Positions 1 to 6,890 of a stretch of DNA of 15,893 nt are shown here, one piece after another. Under the pieces are notes generated by a model, which was not told where the DNA came from, did no database searches, and saw only the letters and a program-made list of their open reading frames with translations. This stretch comes from an uncultured Dorea sp. (lineage in GTDB: Bacteria; Bacillota_A; Clostridia; Lachnospirales; Lachnospiraceae), in assembly GCA_910578865.1 (NCBI GenBank), contig CAJTRM010000044.1:1-15893 (forward strand), in the 5' to 3' direction. Within the stretch, counting starts at the first letter, position 1. Every line of letters starts with the position of its first letter. The position numbers were made by a program, and so were the translations under genes.

Positions 1-2
1 AA

Positions 3-49
3 GATACCCTCGAAGACTTTCCCTGTCAAGGTCTGTCTTTGAGGGTATC
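3..49. terminator. Hairpin at left edge, possible terminator of an outside gene
   Basis: Bases 3-17 and 35-49 form a 15-bp inverted repeat with one G-T wobble around a 17-base loop. On the + strand it is followed by an A-rich stretch rather than a T-tract, so it is not a textbook terminator in that direction. In the other direction the window ends two bases later. It lies upstream of the promoter of the next gene and may end transcription from a gene outside the window. Confidence 0.4.
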
Positions 50-77
50 ATACAACAAAAAAATATATTTGTGTGGC

Positions 78-116
78 TTTGGGCGCGAACGGTAGGTTTT
101 TGTCCGCGAATAGTAG
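78..116 (+). repeat. Tandem 18-bp direct repeat upstream of the SDR promoter
   Basis: Two copies, 78-95 and 99-116, match at 14 of 18 positions and share the cores TTTG, CGCGAA and GTAG. They start 21 bp apart, two helical turns, and end about 18 bp before the predicted -35 box. This is the geometry of a binding site for a dimeric or tandem-binding activator. The regulator is not identified. Confidence 0.5.
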
Positions 117-133
117 TTCTGCCTATTTTTTAA

Positions 134-162
134 GTGACTATTTTGATATTATGTTGTATAAT
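134..162 (+). promoter_or_regulatory. Sigma-A type promoter of the 221-1021 SDR gene
   Basis: A perfect -10 TATAAT lies at 157-162. A -35 GTGACT at 134-139 matches the consensus at 4 of 6 positions, with a 17-bp spacer. Transcription should start near 169, leaving a leader of about 50 bases before the ATG. The imperfect -35 and the upstream tandem repeat would suit an activated promoter. Confidence 0.65.
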
Positions 163-220
163 TTCAGAATAGACATAAGGGGACATCCCCTGTAACCAGC
201 GGACAGAAAGGAGACAGACA

Positions 221-1021
221 ATGGGAAACTTTACAGGAAAGACAGTGATTATTACAGGTGCAGGACGGGCAGTCTTAAGTGACGGAAGATGCGGCTCCAT
301 CGGATATGGAATTGCAACAGCATACGCAAAGGAAGGTGCTAATCTGGTGATTACCGGGCGGAACCTGAAAAAACTGGAAGGAGCAAAACAAGAACTGGAA
401 GAGAAATATGGAATTAAAGTACTAATCCTGCAGGCTGACGTATGTGCAGATGCAGATAACAAAGCAGTGGTAGAAAATGTAGTAAAACAGACCATAGACA
501 CCTTCGGCGGTATTGACGTGCTGATCAATAATGCACAGGCATCTGCTTCCGGCGTAACACTGGCAGATCACACGACAGAACAATTTAATTTGGCAATGTA
601 CTCCGGCCTGTACGCTGCTTTTTATTATATGCAGGCATGCTATCCATACCTTGCAAAAAGCAAAGGATCCGTTATTAACTTTGCTTCCGGCGCCGGATTA
701 TTCGGCAACTACGGCCAGTGTGCTTATGCGGCGGCAAAGGAAGGAATCCGCGGCCTTTCTCGTGTAGCTGCCACCGAGTGGGGGAAAGACGGCATCAACG
801 TTAACGTTGTCTGTCCGCTTGCATGGACCGCACAGTTAGAGCAGTTCAAGATGGCATATCCGGATGCCTATGAGAAAAATGTGCATGTTCCGCCTATGGG
901 CCATCTCGGAGATTCCGAATTAGAAATCGGGCGTGTATGTGTACAGCTTGCTTCACCGGACTTCAAATATATGACCGGTGAGACCATTACTCTTGAAGGA
1001 GGCCTTGGACTGAGACCATAA
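221..1021 (+). CDS. SDR-family NAD(P)-dependent oxidoreductase
   Basis: This is a cytosolic short-chain dehydrogenase of 266 residues, within the 250-270 usual for classical SDRs. The start is supported by AAAGGAG at 207-213, seven bases before the ATG. The N-terminal Rossmann glycine motif is stretched: TGAG at 13-16 is followed by a seven-residue insertion and then GSIGYGIA at 25-32. Arg47 right after the second strand suggests a preference for NADP(H), by the usual rule for classical SDRs. NNAQ at 103-106 replaces the common NNAG. Ser156, Tyr169 and Lys173 (YAAAK) form the intact catalytic set, so it should be an active oxidoreductase acting on a hydroxyl or carbonyl. Gut clostridial hydroxysteroid dehydrogenases belong to this broad group, but I cannot assign a substrate. 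It is monocistronic, with its own promoter and terminator, and converges on the aminotransferase operon. Confidence 0.93.
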   Translation: MGNFTGKTVIITGAGRAVLSDGRCGSIGYGIATAYAKEGANLVITGRNLKKLEGAKQELEEKYGIKVLILQADVCADADNKAVVENVVKQTIDTFGGIDVLINNAQASASGVTLADHTTEQFNLAMYSGLYAAFYYMQACYPYLAKSKGSVINFASGAGLFGNYGQCAYAAAKEGIRGLSRVAATEWGKDGINVNVVCPLAWTAQLEQFKMAYPDAYEKNVHVPPMGHLGDSELEIGRVCVQLASPDFKYMTGETITLEGGLGLRP

Positions 1022-1028
1022 CAGACGA

Positions 1029-1072
1029 AAAGGAGCCGCAGATGCAAGGGGGCACTGTTCTGCGGCTCCTTT
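1029..1072. terminator. Shared bidirectional terminator between converging genes
   Basis: A perfect 13-bp stem (1029-1041 with 1060-1072) closes an 18-base loop between the stop codons of the + strand SDR and the - strand aminotransferase. Its ends supply short T-runs on both strands. The T-tracts are short, so termination may be partial. Confidence 0.75.
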
Positions 1073-1081
1073 AGATAATTT

Positions 1082-2332
1082 CTAATTCACCTTTTTCAAT
1101 GTACGAAGCCTCCGGCACGCTTCTTCTACCGTATCCTCATCAAAAGCATAGCATGCCCGGAACCAGCCCGGCCTGTCACAGCCAAACAGCTGTCCCGGCG
1201 ATACATTGATCATCAATTCATTGTAGATCTTTTCCCACAGCACATGTTCTGCTGCAAATTCCTGTTTTTCCAGATAATCCGAGAAATCTGCCATCACAAA
1301 GATTCCCGCCTGGCTCTTCATAGTCGGTATCCCCATATCCGCAAGGCCTTCGCTGAAGATATGATAAGCCTTTGCGAGCCTTCTCCTTGACAGTTCCATG
1401 ATCTCCCCAAGCTCCGGCTCCCCAAGAAGCGCTGTCAGGAGCGACTGAGTGTGAGAGGATACGCTGGAATAATATGTGATAGATGCAAAGCCCTGGATAA
1501 TGCTCGGGTTAAAGGAAAAGCACATACCTGTCCGGAAACCGGACAACACAAAATCCTTGGCAAAGCTGCTGGTTACATGAACTCGGTGGCGATAAGACGC
1601 AGGGACCAGCTTCATAGTGCTCACAAAGTCTGCCTCCGAATCAAATACCGTCTGGGCATAGATCTCATCGGAGATTACGTCCAGATCATGGTCCATGGCA
1701 AAGTCTAACAGGCCGCGCACGGCTTCTTCCTTGTATACGATCCCGATCGGGTTGTTGGGCGACGAGAACAGGACTGCCCTCACCCGTTTTCCTTCTCTTG
1801 TGAGCTTCTCATAGGCTTTCTCGAACGCATCCCTTGAAAGAGTTTCATCACAGGGAACACCCACGGCAAGCACACCCGCCCGCTCATTGATGTCATCTAC
1901 AAAGCTGGAGTAATACGGCGCCGGGATCAAAAATGCGTCTCCGGGCTCTGCAAGCAGCGTTGCCAGTGTCTCCAGAGCAACCGTGCAGCCCGCACAGGTT
2001 GCCACCTGCTCCTTGCCGAGAACCACATTCCTGTCTTCCCCAAAGATAATTTTCTGCCAGTGGTTTGCGATGGCCGTGCGAAATTCATCACTTCCCTCGA
2101 ACTTATTGTAATGGATGTTATAGCCGGTCAGATCCATATGTTCCGCAGACTTTCTTAACAGATTGCAGACCTCTTTGTTGACAAGATGGCTCTCTGCAGT
2201 TCCCATATTGACGAGACCTTTCGGATTCGTCTCCTTATCGTACATATTGTAAAAATTATCAAAATGAGCCTTTACCAGCGGGGGCAATGTCCTGACCCAT
2301 TTCTTCCCGCGTTCGGATAAATATTCAAGCAT
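1082..2332 (-). CDS. PLP-dependent aminotransferase, ACC synthase-like (class I/II fold)
   Basis: This is a 416-residue fold-type I PLP enzyme. The expected residues are visible: PNNP with Asn194, DEIY with Asp222 and Tyr225, the SFAKD Schiff-base Lys259, SGFR Arg267 and PGWFRAC Arg392 for the substrate carboxylate. The overall pattern (NMGTAE near 42, a PAPYY motif near 137, SSHTQ near 292, SQAGIF near 340, PGWFRxC at the end) is that of 1-aminocyclopropane-1-carboxylate synthase and its non-plant relatives rather than of aspartate aminotransferases. The active-site YHG of plant enzymes is FEG here (Phe78). Family members may be aminotransferases or lyases, so the reaction is not settled. 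I chose the ATG at 2332 because AAGGGGTG sits well before it. An in-frame ATG at 2350 overlapping the SDR stop has a weak site and would add six residues. Last gene of the carrier-SDR-aminotransferase operon. Confidence 0.93.
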   Translation of the reverse strand: MLEYLSERGKKWVRTLPPLVKAHFDNFYNMYDKETNPKGLVNMGTAESHLVNKEVCNLLRKSAEHMDLTGYNIHYNKFEGSDEFRTAIANHWQKIIFGEDRNVVLGKEQVATCAGCTVALETLATLLAEPGDAFLIPAPYYSSFVDDINERAGVLAVGVPCDETLSRDAFEKAYEKLTREGKRVRAVLFSSPNNPIGIVYKEEAVRGLLDFAMDHDLDVISDEIYAQTVFDSEADFVSTMKLVPASYRHRVHVTSSFAKDFVLSGFRTGMCFSFNPSIIQGFASITYYSSVSSHTQSLLTALLGEPELGEIMELSRRRLAKAYHIFSEGLADMGIPTMKSQAGIFVMADFSDYLEKQEFAAEHVLWEKIYNELMINVSPGQLFGCDRPGWFRACYAFDEDTVEEACRRLRTLKKVN

Positions 2333-2349
2333 TTTGCTCACCCCTTCCA

Positions 2350-3144
2350 TTAATTATGCTCAAGCCCTGCTTCAGTCTGGATCCCCGGACGCACGCCAAG
2401 TCCCATGGTAGCGTCGATATTGCAGCCGTGCATAATCGTTGACTCGTCCCTCAGCAGTTCACCCAGCCAGAATGCAATCTCCTCCGGCCGGATCAGGCGC
2501 TTCTTTGCCTGTGCCGCGTCAAAAGCCTCCCTTTCTTCCGGAGACATATTTTTCAATGTACTGGAATAGAACATCGGAGTCTCGATCGCACCCGGACTGA
2601 TACAGAACACATCGATCGGTGTGTGGGTATTTTCTGCCGCCACCTGCTTTGCCAGATAGGCAACCGCACACTTGCTCATACCGTCACTTAAGGTGAATTT
2701 CGGGAAGCACGCAATTCCTCCGCCCACTGACGAGATAAATACAAGCTTTGATTTCTCCGTTTTCGCCTCGAGCACCGGCAGGATCTTCTTATAGATCCAC
2801 AGAGGCCCCAACGCATTTACAGTCATCATGGCAATATCGTTGGCTGCCTTTAACGGATCTCCCTGCTCGGCGTACTCCTTTACTGTCCCTGAGCCAAGCG
2901 CCGCATTGAAGATCACACCATACCATTCATGCTCCGTGAGGAAATCTGCCTGCTCGATCTCCTGCAGTTTCCCCTGATCCAGCTTGTATGCAAATACTTT
3001 GCCGGGATATTTCTTCATAAGCTCTTCTGCTTTTTCTGCCGAACGGCGGTATGTAATATGCACCTCATACCCCTGTTCTACCAACAATTTTACTGTCTCC
3101 AAACCAACACCCTGTGTACCGCCGGTCACTAATACCTTTTTCAT
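2350..3144 (-). CDS. Divergent SDR-family protein with catalytic Tyr replaced by Asp
   Basis: This is a 264-residue Rossmann protein of the short-chain dehydrogenase family. TGGTQGVG at 7-14 binds the dinucleotide, and Arg33-Arg34 after strand two suggests NADP(H). Asn110, the Ser138-Ser139 pair and the SPGAIETP segment at 183-190 follow the SDR plan. Where YxxxK is expected the sequence reads DGMSK, so Lys158 is kept but Tyr is Asp154. The loop between the catalytic Ser and that position is also about two residues longer, and the NNAG motif is NAAL. It may use another acid/base, or may be a non-catalytic partner. The start is the ATG at 3144, six bases after AGGAGG. A longer GTG frame from 3159 begins beside the ribosome binding site and is unlikely. 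It lies 14 bases after the carrier gene, and its stop overlaps an upstream ATG of the aminotransferase. Confidence 0.9.
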   Translation of the reverse strand: MKKVLVTGGTQGVGLETVKLLVEQGYEVHITYRRSAEKAEELMKKYPGKVFAYKLDQGKLQEIEQADFLTEHEWYGVIFNAALGSGTVKEYAEQGDPLKAANDIAMMTVNALGPLWIYKKILPVLEAKTEKSKLVFISSVGGGIACFPKFTLSDGMSKCAVAYLAKQVAAENTHTPIDVFCISPGAIETPMFYSSTLKNMSPEEREAFDAAQAKKRLIRPEEIAFWLGELLRDESTIMHGCNIDATMGLGVRPGIQTEAGLEHN

Positions 3145-3158
3145 AAAATACCTCCTCA

Positions 3159-4283
3159 CTATATCTTTTTGATCAAAACGTCATTTTCATCGAAATCTTC
3201 ATATTTTCTTCTCTTGATGTACTTTGTATAGATCATTCCTGCAAAGATTACAAGTCCTGCATATCCTGAGATCGGATAGATAATACTGATCATTGTAGAG
3301 AACGACAGCTGACCGCCGAAAATGCTGACGATTGCAGTCACGATTGCCGCGATCCGGTACGCATTGCTCTTTGAATCCGAGGAAATCTTATTGCAGACCG
3401 TATAGAGCATTGGAACTGCCGTTGTATAGATTCCGAGGAGCAGCAGGATTGAAAAAATATTTCCGAATACCGGACTGATAGATGCCGCTACAAACAGAGA
3501 CGGGATCTCCAGGTTATATACCTCTTTAATATTCGCCAGCAGCCCGAAGTTCAGGATCATGACTGCGATCAAAAATGCACCGCCGCCGAACACACCGCCC
3601 CAGAAGGAATTCTTCTTATTGGTAGCAGTAGACTTCCCGATGTCTGCCAGATACGGGACTACACCTGTAACAGTATAGGCGCCGTACATCAGTCCGGACA
3701 GAAGCCAGTTATTAAAGTTGGTATTAACCTGAACCTCTTTAAGGCTCTGATCCGCCATGGCAATTCCTTCCGGATTGTTGACGATAGATACCACACCGAT
3801 CACCATCGTTACTACCAGAAGTACCGGCGCAATATATCCTACGATCTTGACCAGTTTATTCAGTCCCAGAAGAACCGTCCCCAGTGACGCAATGATCATA
3901 ATGGCACGCCCTATATTTCCGTTCACTCCGTAATACTCCTCAAAAGTAGAGCCTGCTCCTGAGATCATCATGGAATAAACGAAAAACAGCATAATCGGCG
4001 TAAACCATTCCAGCGCAAATCCAAGATATTTTCCCAGATAGAAATTAAACATTTTCCCCGAATTATCCAGCCTCAGTTCCCTTCCGTCTTCAACAATCAC
4101 ACAGACAAACCATACGTAAAGGATTAATGCTATGATCCCGGCGCCGATACTTCCAAGCAGGCCGAACTCGGTGAAATACTGCATGCATTCCTGGCCTGAC
4201 GCGAAGCTGGAACCGATGACAAAGCCCATGAACGCACCGCCGATCGCTATGATCTGTCCAATGTTCATTTTTTTGTCTTCCAT
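3159..4283 (-). CDS. YkvI-family membrane carrier (LeuT-fold/APC-like)
   Basis: This is a 374-residue integral membrane protein with about ten hydrophobic segments, roughly at 8-28, 42-64, 90-110, 126-142, 147-168, 192-212, 228-250, 262-292, 310-325 and 331-354. A charged cytosolic tail ends in KKI. The first segment contains the glycine/serine-rich GSSFASGQE break typical of the unwound first helix in LeuT-fold carriers. I recognise it as YkvI-like. Proteins of this group are predicted amino-acid or amine permeases, but few have tested substrates. The ATG at 4283 is preceded by AAGGAGGT at good spacing. First gene of the operon, so it probably moves the substrate or product of the two downstream enzymes. 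Direction of transport cannot be told from sequence. Confidence 0.92.
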   Translation of the reverse strand: MEDKKMNIGQIIAIGGAFMGFVIGSSFASGQECMQYFTEFGLLGSIGAGIIALILYVWFVCVIVEDGRELRLDNSGKMFNFYLGKYLGFALEWFTPIMLFFVYSMMISGAGSTFEEYYGVNGNIGRAIMIIASLGTVLLGLNKLVKIVGYIAPVLLVVTMVIGVVSIVNNPEGIAMADQSLKEVQVNTNFNNWLLSGLMYGAYTVTGVVPYLADIGKSTATNKKNSFWGGVFGGGAFLIAVMILNFGLLANIKEVYNLEIPSLFVAASISPVFGNIFSILLLLGIYTTAVPMLYTVCNKISSDSKSNAYRIAAIVTAIVSIFGGQLSFSTMISIIYPISGYAGLVIFAGMIYTKYIKRRKYEDFDENDVLIKKI

Positions 4284-4345
4284 ATCGAGTACCTCCTTTT
4301 TATTTTTCCTGAGTCCAGTTTACTGCATTTCTGCCGGATTAGTAA

Positions 4346-4392
4346 TTGAACTATTCTGAATCTTATGCTTATATATTTGAATTTATCTGAAT
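4346..4392 (-). promoter_or_regulatory. Probable operator: two 16-bp direct repeats upstream of the carrier operon
   Basis: On the + strand TTGAACTATTCTGAAT (4346-4361) and TTGAATTTATCTGAAT (4377-4392) match at 13 of 16 positions. They start 31 bp apart, three helical turns. Each contains two TGAA boxes 10 bp apart, giving boxes at 4347, 4357, 4378 and 4388, all on about one face of the helix. A TATAAG -10-like hexamer for the - strand lies between the repeats, with no convincing -35. The neighbouring XRE regulator is the obvious candidate to bind here (inference). Confidence 0.55.
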
Positions 4393-4425
4393 ATTTTACA
4401 TCCACGAAAATCATCCATGACTGAC

Positions 4426-4471
4426 GGATATTAAAAAAAACGGAACATGAATTCAGGAAATTCATGTTCCG
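4426..4471 (-). terminator. Intrinsic terminator of the XRE regulator gene
   Basis: A perfect 13-bp stem (4441-4453 with 4459-4471) with a 5-base loop is followed on the - strand by eight Ts (4433-4440). It lies about 50 bases past the regulator's stop codon. It separates the regulator from the carrier operon, which must therefore have its own promoter in 4284-4425. Confidence 0.9.
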
Positions 4472-4518
4472 CAAACTCTGCTCTGCATCTCAAACCGTCC
4501 GCTGTCTTCATCTTGATC

Positions 4519-5877
4519 TTACAGATATCTCAGAAGATCCTCTGCCGTCAGCTCCAGACAGTAGGACTGTTCCAGAAGATCCTCGAAAAACCGCTGAAAT
4601 ACGTCCCGCATCCCGGGATAAGTAGAAATATGATAGTTGGCATTGGCCCGGTTTTTTGAGTTCTCAATATTAACAGAATATGTGTCCAGAAAAATTGACG
4701 GGGCCTCTCTTAGTTCCTCACTCAATACGATCGTATCCCGGATCACATATAATTTAAACCGGGGATTGGATCTCATAACTTCACTCAGATATCTCAGATG
4801 ACTGTAAACCTGCTCCTGCGACAATTGCTGGAAACAGTTTCCAACGCTTACCATACCGTCTGTCAGATATTTGTTCAGCATAGACGAATATATGACAAGG
4901 TCAATCCTTGACTGGCAGGTCCTTTTCTCAAAAACATTTTTTAGTTTCTCAAGATATCTGGCATACCCTGCATTATCTGCATTTTCAATAAACATCTCCA
5001 TAATGTCCGCCGGGAACAGCATAGCCGGAGATTCATTGAAGAACAACCACTGTCTGCGGTCTGAATAAGAATCAAGCTGTACATTGGTACGCTTCAGGCT
5101 CTCAGGATCTGCAGAATCCAGAAGCTTTTCCGATGAATCCATAATCTGGCCGCAGATATCAGTAAACTTTTTAATGACTCCTTCCTGCATAGAAAAGGCC
5201 GCGGCGATATCCCCGTCAAGAAGCCATAATACCTGCAGGCAGAATAATTGGTTAATTACAAGAATCCGCGGCTGCTCCGGTCTCTGACAGACGATGGACA
5301 TCTCAACAAAATCCAGGCGCCCGATAATATTCAGAATCATAGTTGTATAGAAATAATAATTCTCCGTTAATGCCTCGGGCGCAAGAGCAAGCTTAAGCTC
5401 CACACGGTTTGCGCCCATATCATGCAGCTCCTCCATCAGCCGCCGGAAACCTTTCCCGTATAACTGGAAAAGATCAAAAGTAGCCATGACAGATATACGT
5501 CCCTCACACAGGTTAAAGGCCTGAAAGCAGGCCTCCTGTGTCAACTGCATAAGCTCCTTATGACTGTTCAGGAAGGACATCTGCCCATTCTGATGACTTT
5601 CAAAGACTTTGGATCCCCCCGCACAGTCATAGGCTGACTTGAGTTCTGCGTATACTCTCAACCGCTCTCTGGCTGTGTCACCTGCTGATTCCTCGGACAG
5701 AAAGTCTGCAATCTGCCCGATGATCCGCTCGACATTTCTCGCCGACGGCAGCTTACTCCCATTCATCCATTTACTGATATATGTCGGGTCATAGCCCAGC
5801 GCATTTGCCAGTTCGCTTTCCTTTATCCCTGCATTTTCCACCTGCGCCCGCAATATTTTCCCAAACGTATTATTCAT
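4519..5877 (-). CDS. XRE-family transcriptional regulator with large C-terminal domain
   Basis: This is a 452-residue protein. Residues about 5-60 form a Cro/CI-type helix-turn-helix, with ELANALGYDPTYISKWMNG as the core. The remaining 390 residues match no domain I can name. They contain no membrane segment and no obvious catalytic motif, and are probably a sensing or oligomerisation module. Ordinary XRE regulators are 70-300 residues, so this one is unusually large. The start is the ATG at 5877 with GAGGT just before it. A GTG at 5889 would add four residues but overlaps that site. It is transcribed towards the carrier operon and away from the LytTR operon, and ends at its own terminator. 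The likely targets are the repeats upstream of the carrier gene and the related element upstream of its own gene (inference). Confidence 0.9.
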   Translation of the reverse strand: MNNTFGKILRAQVENAGIKESELANALGYDPTYISKWMNGSKLPSARNVERIIGQIADFLSEESAGDTARERLRVYAELKSAYDCAGGSKVFESHQNGQMSFLNSHKELMQLTQEACFQAFNLCEGRISVMATFDLFQLYGKGFRRLMEELHDMGANRVELKLALAPEALTENYYFYTTMILNIIGRLDFVEMSIVCQRPEQPRILVINQLFCLQVLWLLDGDIAAAFSMQEGVIKKFTDICGQIMDSSEKLLDSADPESLKRTNVQLDSYSDRRQWLFFNESPAMLFPADIMEMFIENADNAGYARYLEKLKNVFEKRTCQSRIDLVIYSSMLNKYLTDGMVSVGNCFQQLSQEQVYSHLRYLSEVMRSNPRFKLYVIRDTIVLSEELREAPSIFLDTYSVNIENSKNRANANYHISTYPGMRDVFQRFFEDLLEQSYCLELTAEDLLRYL

Positions 5878-5917
5878 GCCGTACCTCACATTTTAAATCA
5901 TCCTAAGTCACACGATA

Positions 5918-5946
5918 AGTTTATCATAGATTACAGTTCCTCACAA
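5918..5946 (-). promoter_or_regulatory. Candidate promoter of the XRE regulator gene
   Basis: On the - strand a -35 TTGTGA (5941-5946) and a -10 TAAACT (5918-5923) are separated by 17 bp, each matching the consensus at 4 of 6 positions. An imperfect palindrome (arms at 5912-5918 and 5921-5927, one mismatch) overlaps the -10 and could be an autoregulatory site. Confidence 0.4.
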
Positions 5947-5961
5947 TTGCGCGCCGGAAAA

Positions 5962-5979
5962 ATTCAAGTTATTCAACTT
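5962..5979. promoter_or_regulatory. Tandem 9-bp repeat in the divergent XRE/LytTR promoter region
   Basis: ATTCAAGTT (5962-5970) and ATTCAACTT (5971-5979) are adjacent and differ at one position. Read on the - strand this is TTGAATAACTTGAAT, close to the operator repeats at 4346-4392. It lies 16 bp upstream of the candidate XRE -35 and about 50 bp upstream of the TATACT hexamers of the LytTR operon. It could be a site for either regulator. Confidence 0.4.
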
Positions 5980-6030
5980 TCCGAAAAAATACTGATTTCG
6001 TTCAGACTGGCACCCTCTCCTCCGGCAGAG

Positions 6031-6041
6031 TATACTATACT
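6031..6041 (+). promoter_or_regulatory. Candidate -10 of the LytTR-kinase operon
   Basis: Two overlapping TATACT hexamers (6031-6036 and 6036-6041) each match the -10 consensus at 5 of 6 positions. No good -35 lies 16-18 bp upstream. A weak -35 is common at promoters activated by LytTR regulators, so autoactivation is possible but not shown. The 120 bases down to the start codon hold short inverted repeats (AACTG/CAGTT near 6089-6100 and ACCGG/CCGGT at 6107-6123) and no gene. Confidence 0.4.
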
Positions 6042-6161
6042 TAAACGGATATACCCTGGCAGACGCAGCCGGTCCATTCACGCCGCCAAACTGTCCAGTT
6101 ACGTCAACCGGCTTTATACCGGTACTTATTTGAACGAATATATTATAAGAGGGATTTCAAT

Positions 6162-6890
6162 ATGATTAGAACAGCTATTTGTGATGATGAAGAAAAAACT
6201 CGCGCCTATCTCTCGGCGCTGATACGAAAACAGCCCTTCCCCTGTGATATTATCGAGTATTCTTCTGCCGATGACTGTCTTACGGATCATCGGCAGATAG
6301 ACTTGCTCTTTCTGGATATTGATCTGGGCCCGTCCGACCCGGATGGGATTTCTCTGGCACAGAGGCTCAGGCAGCAAGGCGGAAGCCCCCGGCCGGTCAT
6401 CATTTTTGTCACCGGCTATGAACGCTACGTGTTTGACGCCTTTGATGTGGACGCATTTCAATATCTGCTGAAACCGGTAGATGAGGAAAAATTTGCCCGG
6501 GTCTTTGCCCGAGCGGCGGAACAGGCCGCAAAAGCACAGGCAGACACACACAACATCCGTTCGCTTACGCTTCGGTCTTCCAACAATGTCCGCACCATAT
6601 TTCTTCATGACATCTACTATATTGAAAGCAGCAACCACAAAGTCACGCTGCATTTGCAGGACGGAGAATTTACCTGCTATGCAAAGATCCGGGACCTGGA
6701 AACAGAACTTGGAGAATCTTTTTTCCGCATCCATAAGGGCTACCTGGTCAACCTTTCCTATATAAAGGGGTACAGTAAAACAGAGGCATTCTTAACAAAC
6801 GGGGCGAAAATATTAATTTCCAAATATAAATATCAGGATTTTGTGAAGGCTTATCTTCATTTCCTCAAAAAGGAGGCAGGTTATGAGTAA
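6162..6890 (+). CDS. LytTR-family response regulator (AgrA-like)
   Basis: This is a 242-residue DNA-binding response regulator. The receiver domain (1-125) has the acidic pair Asp8-Asp9, phospho-acceptor Asp52 in LFLDID, Thr84 and Lys104 (LLKP). The LytTR domain (about 133-235) is recognised from IYYIESSNHK and the FFRIHKGYLVNLSYI segment. It should bind direct-repeat sites and activate weak promoters when phosphorylated by the kinase encoded next. The start follows AGAGGG. Its last codons overlap the kinase gene by 8 nt (ATGAGTAA), a sign of translational coupling. Likely targets are its own promoter and perhaps the secreted-protein gene downstream (inference). No AgrB or AgrD gene is nearby. 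Confidence 0.95.
   Translation: MIRTAICDDEEKTRAYLSALIRKQPFPCDIIEYSSADDCLTDHRQIDLLFLDIDLGPSDPDGISLAQRLRQQGGSPRPVIIFVTGYERYVFDAFDVDAFQYLLKPVDEEKFARVFARAAEQAAKAQADTHNIRSLTLRSSNNVRTIFLHDIYYIESSNHKVTLHLQDGEFTCYAKIRDLETELGESFFRIHKGYLVNLSYIKGYSKTEAFLTNGAKILISKYKYQDFVKAYLHFLKKEAGYE

Noticed and set aside
78..116. CRISPR or mobile-element end as explanation of the tandem repeat
   Set aside because: There are only two copies with a 3-bp gap, no spacers and no transposase; a regulatory site next to the promoter fits better.
3145..3159. GTG start for the divergent SDR at 3159
   Set aside because: The AGGAGG ribosome binding site falls inside the extension and serves the ATG at 3144, where the Rossmann strand begins.
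6008..6025. Sigma-54 promoter suggested by TGGCAC upstream of the LytTR operon
   Set aside because: The -12 part (TTGCA) is absent at the required spacing, and no sigma-54 activator is encoded nearby.
5947..6165. Open frame of 72 residues upstream of the LytTR gene, considered as an Agr-type peptide gene
   Set aside because: It starts at a TTG without a ribosome binding site, spans the candidate promoter of the LytTR operon, and has no leader plus Cys/Ser-ring pattern expected of a pheromone precursor.
6126..6734. 202-residue open frame antisense to the response regulator
   Set aside because: It is fully explained by the well-supported receiver and LytTR coding on the other strand.
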